Source of the DNA: H17-190 sp034435615
Lineage (GTDB): Bacteria; Chloroflexota; Dehalococcoidia; SM23-28-2; HRBIN24
Length of the DNA: 5,922 bases
NCBI GenBank assembly: GCA_034435615.1
Contig: DAOTWZ010000086.1
Span: 1 to 5,922 of the forward strand
Direction: 5' to 3'
Shown: positions 1-5,922 of the stretch, in pieces
Position numbering within the stretch: position 1 is the first letter of the stretch
Layout of the letters: every line of letters begins with the position of its first letter
Notes under the pieces: generated by a model
Database searches by the model: none
Seen by the model: the letters and a program-made list of their open reading frames with translations, nothing else
Told to the model about the DNA's origin: nothing
Program-made: the position numbers and the translations under genes

Positions 1-144
1 AACTGGCGCCTCTGCTTCTACGAGGACGGGGACGGCTCCCTGCGCGTCCTGGAGGTGCTCCGCCACGACGACTATGAACGAGTCCTCAGGAAGGGACGCC
101 GCCGGGCGGACTACAGCGGCTTCGCCCCCTGGAGGGAGGTCTGA
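1..144 (+). CDS. 3' end of an unrecognised gene, possibly a RelE/ParE-like toxin
   Basis: An open frame enters from the left edge and runs 47 codons to TGA at 142-144; the start is outside the window. The visible tail begins NWRLCFYEDGDGSLRVLEVL and ends in GFAPWREV. Two short beta-strand-like stretches split by an acidic turn (YEDGDGSLRVLEV), followed by a short polar 'RHDDYERVL' segment, resemble the C-terminal half of RelE/ParE/HigB-type toxins. That is a weak pattern match over few residues, not an identification. Cas6 often sits at this place in type I-B operons, but this tail lacks the glycine-rich C-terminal loop usual for Cas6. It could equally be an unrelated hypothetical protein. 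The stop overlaps the ATG of the next small ORF (TGATG), which suggests the two might be coupled. Confidence 0.55.
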   Translation, partial: NWRLCFYEDGDGSLRVLEVLRHDDYERVLRKGRRRADYSGFAPWREV

Positions 145-293
145 TGGGCAAATCGTCAGAGTACGCCCGGCGCTTCGCCAGTACCGTATGCCAAAAGATG
201 GCCTACGGCCTGACTACAGTCCGTTCGGGAGTGCGTGCGATGCACTTGGCCATCATGGGCGTTGCACTGGCCCCATGCATGGGAGGCCTGTGA
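144..293 (+). CDS. Possible small ORF, 49 aa, unknown function
   Basis: ATG at 144-146 overlaps the TGA of the upstream gene, and TGA at 291-293 ends the frame 24 bases before cas8. A good ribosome binding site precedes it: GGAGG at 131-135 (8-base spacing), with a second GGAGGT at 135-140. The product starts MGKSSEYARRF, is basic in its first 32 residues, and ends in a hydrophobic stretch (residues 33-49, MHLAIMGVALAPCMGGL) that could be a short membrane or packing helix. I recognise no family. The overlap and binding site favour real translation. Against it, the upstream gene's own codons could create the GGAGG by chance, and the second half of the ORF coincides with a repeat and palindrome, so the stretch may really be regulatory leader DNA. 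Confidence 0.35.
   Translation: MGKSSEYARRFASTVCQKMAYGLTTVRSGVRAMHLAIMGVALAPCMGGL
241..288 (+). repeat. Imperfect direct repeat with a 12-bp palindrome upstream of cas8
   Basis: Two similar units lie 22 bases apart: TGCACTTGGCCATCATGGGC at 241-260 and TGCACTGGCCCCATGCATGGG at 263-283, the second with small insertions and a deletion. The second unit contains a perfect 12-bp palindrome, CCCATGCATGGG, at 272-283. Allowing two unpaired bases (284-285), the pairing extends outward through GGC 269-271 with GCC 286-288. The element ends about 30 bases before the cas8 ATG. This could be an operator, a leader hairpin that affects cas8 translation, or chance within a small ORF. The repeat and palindrome are seen directly; any role is inferred. 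Confidence 0.4.
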
Positions 294-317
294 CATCGCT
301 AGTCGGAGGCGTTAAGG

Positions 318-1811
318 ATGGCAGGGAGTGTGCCCATACATACAGGTCTGGGACGTGGCACCGGCAACTTCTGGATAGATACCGGCCTGGTCGTCCTGGA
401 CCAGGGGCTGGAAGAAGGGGAGCACAGCATCGACGCCATCGTCCAGTGGCTCGTGGATAGGATTACGCAGAAGAGAGGTAATACGGGCTTGTACTATGAC
501 CAGAGCACTGGCCAACTCCGGGAGTATGAGAAGACCAACTGGGCCTACCCCATCAACCTGTTTATCAAGGTAGCAGGGGACGCCGGCGAGAAGGTGACCA
601 TCGGTGGGGAGACATATCCCACTCAGCCGCCCACATTCCAGCTCAAACTCGATCTGAGCAAAAAACCGGCCTTCTGTGACATCTGCAGCGAACACGGGCC
701 TGTGACTGACGCTAAGATGTGGATGTTCCCGTTTCTGGTTGATCCGAGCAAGTTCGCCAACTTCTATCCCGGCCTCAGGCGGGGCACCAAGCTCTGCGCC
801 CGCTGCGCTTTGGCCGGTCTGGCCGCCTACCTGGGCTGGCTGTGGAAGGCGCAGGGCCGGGACGCCCTCCACTTCTTTATCTTTCATTCTGATTTGGAGG
901 AGATGAAGCGCCTGCACCGTAGTGTGCTGGGCCCTCTGAGGGCACAGGGAGGTCGGGGCGGCAACGCGCCGGTGGCCTTCTCCGGCCCATACCTCCATGA
1001 GACTACCCTGGGCCTATTACTGGAGCTCTTCTCCCATGCCCGCAGCTCGGACATGCTTGACGAGGAAGGCCGCGCGGCCCTTGCAGAGTTCCTCGGTGCC
1101 ACCGTCGTTACGTCGCTGCCAGTGACCCTTTACGCCATCAGTGGCAAGCCGGCCCAGGCCTTCAACATGACAGACCTGCGGGAGTTCAGCCGCCTCCATG
1201 ACCTGTTTCAGCTTTATGAACGATGGCTGGAGGCGGTGTCGGAGGTGGACAAGAACCCCCACGGACGAGTGGTGACGGTGTTCAGACAGTTCCAGGCGCA
1301 GCAGGGCAAGAGCTGGGAGACCCTGTGGCGCGACCGCATCGCCTGGTCGGTCTTGTCCTTCAGCGACCCCTTCCCCTTCATTGAGCAGTTCCTGTACGAA
1401 GTGCGGGTCCGGGAGGAGAGCCCACGGCCGCTGGTGCGCGGTACCCTGGAGGTCTTTGAGCAGTATGGACAGGAGGTGATGGGTATGGACGAACAGTTCC
1501 AGCGCACGCTGGCAGGCTTCGGCCACAACCTGGGTACGGCGGCGCAGGAGCACAACGAGATGGGGCTCCTGTACGAGCTACGCAATGCCAAGAACCCCGA
1601 AGCCTTCTACCGTGTCCTCAACGACGCACAGTTTCGTCTGGAGACCACGATCCCCGAGGCGTTGCTACGCATCGAGAAGGGGGAGCGTATCGCCGGCGTG
1701 CCATGGGTGCGTGTCAAGACCATCCTCGCCATCTACGCCATGAACGCTTTCCTACGCAAGGCAGGTAATCAGTCCAGCCCATCACAGGGCAGAGAGGAGG
1801 GTCAGGAGTGA
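318..1811 (+). CDS. cas8b1: Cas8b1/Cst1, large subunit of type I-B Cascade (CXXC-CXXC family)
   Basis: This 497-residue protein is the likely large subunit of the type I-B surveillance complex, which in the family recognises the PAM and helps recruit Cas3. The N-terminal GTGNFWIDTGLVVL (residues 14-27) matches the usual Cst1 opening. Two CxxC pairs, CDIC at 120-123 and CARC at 160-163, about 36 residues apart, are the family hallmark and probably bind zinc. The middle and C-terminal parts look mostly alpha-helical, and the last 15 or so residues are polar and probably disordered. The start is well fixed: an in-frame TAG lies at 300-302, ATG 318 is the only start codon after it before the conserved N-terminus, and GGAGG at 305-309 is 8 bases upstream. 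The cas7 start overlaps its stop by 4 bases. DevT of the Myxococcus dev operon is a relative in the same gene order. The C-terminal 108 residues may also be made separately (see 1485-1811). Confidence 0.9.
   Translation: MAGSVPIHTGLGRGTGNFWIDTGLVVLDQGLEEGEHSIDAIVQWLVDRITQKRGNTGLYYDQSTGQLREYEKTNWAYPINLFIKVAGDAGEKVTIGGETYPTQPPTFQLKLDLSKKPAFCDICSEHGPVTDAKMWMFPFLVDPSKFANFYPGLRRGTKLCARCALAGLAAYLGWLWKAQGRDALHFFIFHSDLEEMKRLHRSVLGPLRAQGGRGGNAPVAFSGPYLHETTLGLLLELFSHARSSDMLDEEGRAALAEFLGATVVTSLPVTLYAISGKPAQAFNMTDLREFSRLHDLFQLYERWLEAVSEVDKNPHGRVVTVFRQFQAQQGKSWETLWRDRIAWSVLSFSDPFPFIEQFLYEVRVREESPRPLVRGTLEVFEQYGQEVMGMDEQFQRTLAGFGHNLGTAAQEHNEMGLLYELRNAKNPEAFYRVLNDAQFRLETTIPEALLRIEKGERIAGVPWVRVKTILAIYAMNAFLRKAGNQSSPSQGREEGQE
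1471..1487 (+). promoter_or_regulatory. Internal ribosome binding site and in-frame ATG within cas8
   Basis: AGGAGGTGAT at 1471-1480 is a ten-base match to the complement of the 16S rRNA 3' end. Measured from AGGAGGT (1471-1477), a 7-base spacer leads to ATG at 1485-1487, which is in the cas8 reading frame (Met390). AGGAGGT also occurs at 4375 and 5356, again from Gln-Glu-Val codons in cas3, but neither copy has a start codon at working distance. Base pairing here is as good as, or better than, that of the true start sites of the operon. Chance origin from common codons is possible. Confidence 0.55.
1485..1811 (+). CDS. cas11: Candidate internally translated small subunit (Cas11) from the cas8 3' end
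   Basis: Starting at the internal ATG (Met390 of Cas8) and sharing the cas8 stop, this product would be 108 residues, beginning MDEQFQRTLAGFGHN. The sequence is dominated by helix-favouring stretches (roughly residues 1-28, 33-63 and 72-92 of the product) with a polar tail, which fits the small helical-bundle subunit lining the Cascade belly. Internal translation of Cas11 from the large-subunit gene is established for some type I-B, I-C and I-D systems. It is inferred here from the strong internal ribosome binding site, the size, and the absence of a separate small-subunit gene between cas8 and cas4. If the internal site is not used, this is simply the Cas8 C-terminal domain. Confidence 0.5.
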   Translation: MDEQFQRTLAGFGHNLGTAAQEHNEMGLLYELRNAKNPEAFYRVLNDAQFRLETTIPEALLRIEKGERIAGVPWVRVKTILAIYAMNAFLRKAGNQSSPSQGREEGQE

Positions 1812-2725
1812 GCAAGGCGATAGTTATCGGCTATCTAGCTAAGGTGTCGGCTGCCAACGTCAACGCTTCCCACACCGAGGGCAATGTCGTGGTGGCCAAG
1901 AAGGTGACGCTGCCCGATGGCAGCAGCATTCCTTACATATCGGGTCAGGCCGTCCGCCGCATGCTCCGCGACCGGCTGGAAGAGCTGGGCTATCAGCTCT
2001 CGGAGCCATTCGCTCAGGTGAGGGGTGGCCAGGAAGTTACCCCGCCCGCCCGACCATGGGAGTTCATTGACGAGGACCTGTTCGGCTATCTCGATCCATC
2101 CGGTGCCAAGCGGCGCACATCACCAGTGCGGGTCTCGGCGGCGGTGGGCCTCTTCCCGTTCCAGGGTGACCGCGACCTAGGCACTCGCTCCTTCGAGCGC
2201 TTCGGCCAGACTATGGCCGCTGGCGGCAATATGTTCGAGACGGAGCTCTATGCTAACCTCATGAAGGGCACTCTTCTCATCGAGCTGGACAGGGTCGGCG
2301 TCTTCAAGGCCGTGGAGATCGGCGATAAAGAGGAGCGGACTCTTCCCGCCAACGAGCGACGCCAACGCCTGCAGACGCTCCTGGACGCTCTGAATTTCCT
2401 CTGGGGCGGTGGCCGTACGGCGCGCATGCTGGCCGACCTCTCGCCCAAGTTCCTCGCCTACAGCCGTCTCAAGGTGAAGCACCCCGTTTTCCTAGAGGCG
2501 CTGGCCGCTCGCTACGAGGACAGCTCCTACTGGCTCGATGTAGAGCCATTGGTCAACGCGCTGGAAAAGTTCGCCGAGCACCGGGAGCGAACGCTCTTCG
2601 GCATCGAGCCTGGCGTATTCGCCAATGCCGACGAGGTTCGGGAGGCGCTGGCGCCTTACGGCGAAGTGCTGACGGTGCGCGAGGCCATGGCCGTTGCCAA
2701 GCTGGACGTGGAGGCGCTGTGGTGA
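1808..2725 (+). CDS. cas7: Cas7, type I-B (Cst2/DevR family), Cascade backbone
   Basis: This 305-residue protein is the crRNA-binding backbone subunit, which in the family assembles in several copies along the guide. Family marks include the N-terminal strand and Asn-rich turn (GYLAKVSAANVNASHTEGN, residues 8-26), the segment PYISGQAVRRMLRDRL (42-57) typical of Cst2/DevR, EDLFGYL (89-95) and the RTSPVRVSAAVGLFPF stretch (103-118). Length is normal for the family. It starts with GTG at 1808, giving a 4-base GTGA overlap with the cas8 stop, and AGGAGG at 1795-1800 lies 7 bases before it, so translation is probably coupled to cas8. Position between cas8 and cas5 matches devTRS and Tneap operons. 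No truncation or missing segment is evident. Confidence 0.93.
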   Translation: MSKAIVIGYLAKVSAANVNASHTEGNVVVAKKVTLPDGSSIPYISGQAVRRMLRDRLEELGYQLSEPFAQVRGGQEVTPPARPWEFIDEDLFGYLDPSGAKRRTSPVRVSAAVGLFPFQGDRDLGTRSFERFGQTMAAGGNMFETELYANLMKGTLLIELDRVGVFKAVEIGDKEERTLPANERRQRLQTLLDALNFLWGGGRTARMLADLSPKFLAYSRLKVKHPVFLEALAARYEDSSYWLDVEPLVNALEKFAEHRERTLFGIEPGVFANADEVREALAPYGEVLTVREAMAVAKLDVEALW

Positions 2726-3435
2726 GGGTGTTGCGGGTGGTCATCCGGGCAACGGTGGCTTCCTTCCGGCGCCCGCTGGACCACAACTATCAGCGGTCGT
2801 TGCCCCTGCCACCTCCTACTACCCTTCTGGGCCTGGCTGGAGCGGCGCTCGGCCTTTCCGACCGTCAGCTCTGGGCAGAGGACAGCCCCCTACGAGAGGT
2901 GGTGGTCTCAGCCTGGGCGGACGCCGAGCCAGGGCGAGCCCGCGACATGTGGACGGTGCTGAAGATCAAGGGCGGGAAGATCGCTGAGAGGTCGCCCTAT
3001 TTCCGGGAACTGCTTTTCTTCGTGCGCTATACCATCGTCTACGGCGGCGCTGATGCCCTGCTACAGCGGTTGGCAACAGCCTTCGCCGATCCTGCCTATC
3101 CTCTTTCCCTCGGACGGGAGGACGAACTGGCGCTGGTGGAAGAAGTGGCGCTGGAGGAGACGGCCGAAGGCGAGCCCCGCTTTCGGGGGACGGTGCTGCC
3201 GGGGGACGTGCGCGGGGCTTCCCCTCGGCCCGTGTTGCGGCCGGGAATGCGCATGGAGCCCGTGCTGGTGGAGGCCCTGCCCCTTTCCTTCCGATTGGAC
3301 AACAAGGGCGTCAGGAACCCGGAGCGGAAGACGTCCCTGAGCTTTCTCCCCGTGCAGGTGGAGCTGGAGTTGCCTTCGCCCTGGTTCACCGTCCTACAGC
3401 TCCGGGGAAGGAACTTTGCATGGGTGAACTCCTAG
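2722..3435 (+). CDS. cas5: Cas5, type I-B Cascade subunit (Cas5t-like)
   Basis: This 237-residue RAMP-fold protein is expected to cap the 5' handle of the crRNA and join it to Cas8. The N-terminal RVVIRATVASFRRP (residues 5-18) followed by LPLPPPTTLLGLAGAALG (27-44) is the classic Cas5 signature: first beta strand, SFR.P turn, then the PPTT-L-GL-G-ALG helix with its glycines. The rest is less conserved but of normal length. Two GTG codons are adjacent, at 2719 and 2722. I choose 2722 because it recreates the GTGA 4-base overlap seen at the previous junction and puts GGAGG (2710-2714) at a 7-base spacing rather than 4. The C-terminus overlaps cas3 by 16 bases. DevS is the Myxococcus counterpart. 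Confidence 0.92.
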   Translation: MRVLRVVIRATVASFRRPLDHNYQRSLPLPPPTTLLGLAGAALGLSDRQLWAEDSPLREVVVSAWADAEPGRARDMWTVLKIKGGKIAERSPYFRELLFFVRYTIVYGGADALLQRLATAFADPAYPLSLGREDELALVEEVALEETAEGEPRFRGTVLPGDVRGASPRPVLRPGMRMEPVLVEALPLSFRLDNKGVRNPERKTSLSFLPVQVELELPSPWFTVLQLRGRNFAWVNS

Positions 3436-5675
3436 CCAAGCCCGACGTGCCGCTGGTGGACCACCTGCGGGATGTGCTTCTCCTAGGCGATGACCTTGCG
3501 CGCCGAATGAGGTTGGATGAGCGCCTGCGAATGCAAGCCCTCCTCGCCTGCGTTCTGCACGACATCGGCAAGGCCACCTATAGCTTTCAAGAGCACATGC
3601 AAGCCGCCCGCGCCCTGGAGGAGGCTAAGGCTCGTGGCGCACCGGAGAAGGATATGCAGCGGTTGCGGCGGATTGCCAACCAGAAGAAGGCCGCTGCTTA
3701 CCCCCACGCGCTCGCGTCGTTGCCCTTCGTCCTGGCGGCTGAGCAGCACCTGGCGCAGGAACGGGGCTGGCCTCGTTACCATCTGTCCGCTAGCGGGGCC
3801 GTTCTCTCCCATCACTCGCCCCTGGGCCCTGCGCTGTACCAGGGCTATGGCGTGCCGGACTTCCACCCTGACCTCCCACAGGTGCTCCAAGCCGTGTGGG
3901 AGCTGCTGGAGGCGGGGGGAGTCGGCCCCTTACTTCCGCTTCATGAGTTTCTGGCCCGACTCGAGTCCGTGCTCAGGCGGTCGCCTGCCGTCATCCTGCA
4001 TGCCGCTGGGATCTCCTTCGGCGATGGGGGACCGTCGAGCCTCCTCGGGCTCCTGCAGCGGCTGCCCGTGGACGAATTCGCTCGGGTGAAGGCAGTGTTG
4101 CACCTTAGCGACTGGCTGGCCTCGGCCAGGGGCTCCCAGACTTCCATCTTCTTTCTGGCCGATGGTAGCAGCCGCGTTGCGGCACGCGTCTCCACGCTGG
4201 CGCTGCGACGTTTCCAGCAGCGGGCTGCCGACGCCCGCGATGATGTCCTCTGGCTGCGGGCACCTACCGGAACGGGCAAGACGGAAGCGCTGTTGCTCTG
4301 GGCCGGGGACGCCGACCGGCTGTTGTACCTGTTGCCCACCCAGGCCACCGTCAATGCCATGTGGCGTCGTCTACAGGAGGTCTACGGCGAGGAGCAGGTG
4401 GGCCTGGCACACGGCCGCGCTAATTACATGCTACGACGCGAGTCGGACCAAGACTCGCTGGACGCACGCCTCTTCGGCTCAGCCTTCGCTCGCCCGGTCA
4501 CCGTGGCTACCCTCGATCAGTACATCCTAGCCCATCTGCACGGTCGTCACTGGGAGGAGCGGCGCACGCTAGCCAGGCAGGCCGCCATTGTCCTGGACGA
4601 GGTTCACGCCTACGAGCCCTATACCCTGGGCCTGCTTCTTGCCGCCCTGGAACGAGAGCGCCCGGCGCGGCTGGCCCTGGCCAGCGCCACCCTGCCGCCG
4701 TCATTGTTGGCCCTTTTCCCGCCGGGCACGCTGGTCGAGGCGGAACCGGAGCTTTGGCAGAGGGCCCGGCACCGACTCGAGTTGCACAACGCCTCTCTGG
4801 ACGGCTGCGTCCATGAGATAGTAGCGGCCGCGCACGCCGGTCAGCGAGTGCTGGTGGTGGCCAACACGGTGCAGCAGGCACAGCAGGTCTACCTCGCTCT
4901 GAGGGACACGTTGAGGCCGGGCACCGTGCGTTTGCTTCACTCGCGCTTCATCTTTCGAGACCGTCAGCAGAAGGAATCGCAGGCAGCCTCGTCGGTGGCA
5001 GGCACGGTCTTCGTAGCCACACAGGTCATCGAGGTCAGTCTGAACATCTCTTACGATGTGCTCTTCACCGAGCTGGCACCCATCGATGCCCTGGTCCAGC
5101 GCATGGGACGGGTCAACCGCTTTGCTGAGGCTACGTCAGCGCCGGTGCACATCTTGTGCCAGCCATCAGAAGGTGCGCAGCGTATCTACGGTCGTGATGT
5201 CCTGGAATGGAGCCTCGACCTGCTCCGAGCCCTGCCCACCGCTCCCACTGACGCCGACCTGGCCCAGGCCACCCACGAGCTCTACGACTGGGTCATGTCC
5301 TCGCCCGAGTGGCAGAGGGATCTGCAAGCAGGTAGGGACACCCTCCGCGAGGTGCAGGAGGTGCTCGGCTGCTACACCATCGACCTGACCGACGCCGAGA
5401 TGCAGCAGCGCTTCACCGCCAGACGGGGGCACGTAAGCATCGAGGTCCTGCCCGCTGCCTTCCTCGAGGAGGCCTACGCCTTCAGGAAGGAGGGCGAGGG
5501 TTGGCGCCTACCAGAGCTACTGGTGCCGGTGCCCATCTACTGGCTGAGGCAGGCGGAGGCCTTCTCCTCCTTGGCAGACCTGGGCTGCCTCCAGACGACT
5601 TTGCCATATGACCCAGAGCTTGGGCTCCTACCCGAAGCCGGAACGGGCGCTGCCTCGTTCGAGCTCGTGGACTGA
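3420..5675 (+). CDS. cas3: Cas3, HD nuclease fused to superfamily 2 helicase
   Basis: This 751-residue effector is recruited by Cascade to nick the displaced strand and then unwind and degrade target DNA 3'-5'. The HD domain occupies about residues 1-240, with H15, HD at 47-48 (LHDIGKA), H96, HH at 131-132 and D231 (LSDWLAS) as probable metal ligands. The helicase follows: Walker A APTGTGKTEA at 281-290, DEVH at 393-396, SAT at 422-424, motif V around 531-546 and motif VI QRMGRVNR at 560-567. A C-terminal domain fills roughly 600-751. All catalytic motifs look intact. Motif V reads EVSLNISYD, with Asn542 where family members usually have Asp. AAGGA at 3408-3412, 7 bases before ATG 3420, supports the start inside the cas5 end. 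Length is within the normal Cas3 range. Confidence 0.96.
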   Translation: MGELLAKPDVPLVDHLRDVLLLGDDLARRMRLDERLRMQALLACVLHDIGKATYSFQEHMQAARALEEAKARGAPEKDMQRLRRIANQKKAAAYPHALASLPFVLAAEQHLAQERGWPRYHLSASGAVLSHHSPLGPALYQGYGVPDFHPDLPQVLQAVWELLEAGGVGPLLPLHEFLARLESVLRRSPAVILHAAGISFGDGGPSSLLGLLQRLPVDEFARVKAVLHLSDWLASARGSQTSIFFLADGSSRVAARVSTLALRRFQQRAADARDDVLWLRAPTGTGKTEALLLWAGDADRLLYLLPTQATVNAMWRRLQEVYGEEQVGLAHGRANYMLRRESDQDSLDARLFGSAFARPVTVATLDQYILAHLHGRHWEERRTLARQAAIVLDEVHAYEPYTLGLLLAALERERPARLALASATLPPSLLALFPPGTLVEAEPELWQRARHRLELHNASLDGCVHEIVAAAHAGQRVLVVANTVQQAQQVYLALRDTLRPGTVRLLHSRFIFRDRQQKESQAASSVAGTVFVATQVIEVSLNISYDVLFTELAPIDALVQRMGRVNRFAEATSAPVHILCQPSEGAQRIYGRDVLEWSLDLLRALPTAPTDADLAQATHELYDWVMSSPEWQRDLQAGRDTLREVQEVLGCYTIDLTDAEMQQRFTARRGHVSIEVLPAAFLEEAYAFRKEGEGWRLPELLVPVPIYWLRQAEAFSSLADLGCLQTTLPYDPELGLLPEAGTGAASFELVD

Positions 5676-5695
5676 GGGGTGCCCGTGGAGAGCCC

Positions 5696-5922
5696 ATGAA
5701 TGTGCCGCACCGGTCTCCAGCGCTGACGCCGGAGGAGTTCGCCTCTCTCCGTACCAACGGGTTGAAGGTCAACTACTGGGCGGTCTGCCCCCGCAAGCTC
5801 TGGCTCTTCGCCAAGGGGCTGCGCATGGAGCACGCCTCAGACCGCGTCCTCCTGGGACGCCTCCTGCACGAGGGCGCCTACCCCCATCTAGCCCGTCGCG
5901 AGGTGATGCTGGACGAACTGGT
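5696..5922 (+). CDS. cas4: Cas4 exonuclease, N-terminal part (cut by window edge)
   Basis: An open frame of 75 codons plus two bases runs off the right edge without a stop. The visible part has the Cas4 opening GLKVNYWAVCPRKLWLFAKG (residues 22-41), where Cys31 is the expected first ligand of the iron-sulfur cluster, then MEHASDRVLLGRLLHEGAY (44-62), where His58 and Glu59 match the RecB-type nuclease motif I region. The remaining cysteines and the catalytic D and E-x-K residues would lie beyond the edge. Cas4 trims prespacers and helps choose PAM and orientation with Cas1-Cas2, so cas1 and cas2 probably follow. ATG 5696 lies 20 bases after the cas3 stop, with a modest GGAG at 5687-5690; no start codon precedes it in frame back to the cas3 stop. 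Whether it is a Cas4-Cas1 fusion cannot be seen. Confidence 0.92.
   Translation, partial: MNVPHRSPALTPEEFASLRTNGLKVNYWAVCPRKLWLFAKGLRMEHASDRVLLGRLLHEGAYPHLARREVMLDEL

Noticed and set aside
74..460. 128-codon + strand open frame spanning the region before cas8
   Set aside because: It has no ribosome binding site at its ATG, overlaps the end of the upstream gene and 140 bases of well-supported cas8, and its product is a low-complexity Arg/Gly/Pro-rich sequence typical of out-of-frame GC-rich DNA.
896..905. Another internal GGAGG followed by an in-frame ATG (903) in cas8
   Set aside because: The spacing is only two bases, too close for efficient initiation, and the product would not match a known subunit size.
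312..998. 228-codon open frame on the minus strand
   Set aside because: It lies wholly opposite cas8, including the conserved CxxC region, and shows no recognisable domain; it is an antisense shadow of the coding strand.
1017..1553. 178-codon minus-strand open frame inside cas8
   Set aside because: It is antisense to a clear family member and has no recognisable motif; it arises from the high GC content.
2719..2721. Upstream GTG as the cas5 start
   Set aside because: It places GGAGG only 4 bases away; GTG 2722 gives 7 bases and the same GTGA overlap as the cas8-cas7 junction. The difference is a single residue.
318..5675. A transposon-associated (CAST) type I-B system
   Set aside because: An intact HD-helicase Cas3 is present and no Tns genes are visible, so a normal DNA-degrading system is the simpler reading.
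1..5922. CRISPR repeats, IS ends, tRNA genes or a rho-independent terminator
   Set aside because: I saw no regularly spaced repeat of 25-40 bases, no transposase motif, no tRNA-like cloverleaf and no GC hairpin followed by a T-run; gaps between genes are at most a few dozen bases.

Overview
The window is the interference half of a type I-B CRISPR-Cas operon of the Cst1/Cst2/Cas5t (Tneap or DevTRS-like) kind. It is read entirely on the + strand. The DNA is GC-rich, uses GTG starts and has strong GGAGG-type ribosome binding sites, so the host is a high-GC bacterium. Thermophilic or environmental Chloroflexota or Bacillota-like lineages would fit, but nothing here fixes the phylum.

Layout: (1) 1-144 is the 3' end of an unrecognised gene, possibly a RelE/ParE-like toxin. 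(2) 144-293 is a possible 49-codon ORF whose ATG overlaps that stop; the same stretch holds an imperfect direct repeat and a 12-bp palindrome. (3) 318-1811 is cas8b1/cst1, with the family-defining pair of CxxC motifs. (4) 1808-2725 is cas7 (cst2/devR). (5) 2722-3435 is cas5. (6) 3420-5675 is a full-length cas3 with HD nuclease and helicase. (7) 5696 to the edge is the N-terminal third or so of cas4. Genes cas8 to cas3 overlap by 4, 4 and 16 bases, and cas4 follows after 20 bases, so they look co-transcribed and translationally coupled.

How they work together: Cas8, Cas7 and Cas5 form the crRNA-guided Cascade surveillance complex. Cas3 is recruited to the R-loop to nick, unwind and degrade target DNA. 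Cas4 belongs to the adaptation module and trims prespacers with Cas1-Cas2. The cas6, cas1 and cas2 genes and the repeat array are not in the window and would be expected in the flanks.

The most interesting signal is inside cas8. A near-perfect Shine-Dalgarno (AGGAGGTGAT, 1471-1480) sits 7 bases before an in-frame ATG at 1485. It would yield a separate 108-residue, mostly helical C-terminal product, as expected for an internally translated Cas11 small subunit. No stand-alone small-subunit gene is visible. No tRNA, rRNA, mobile element, CRISPR array or clear terminator was seen, and no stretch over 300 bases lacks a gene.
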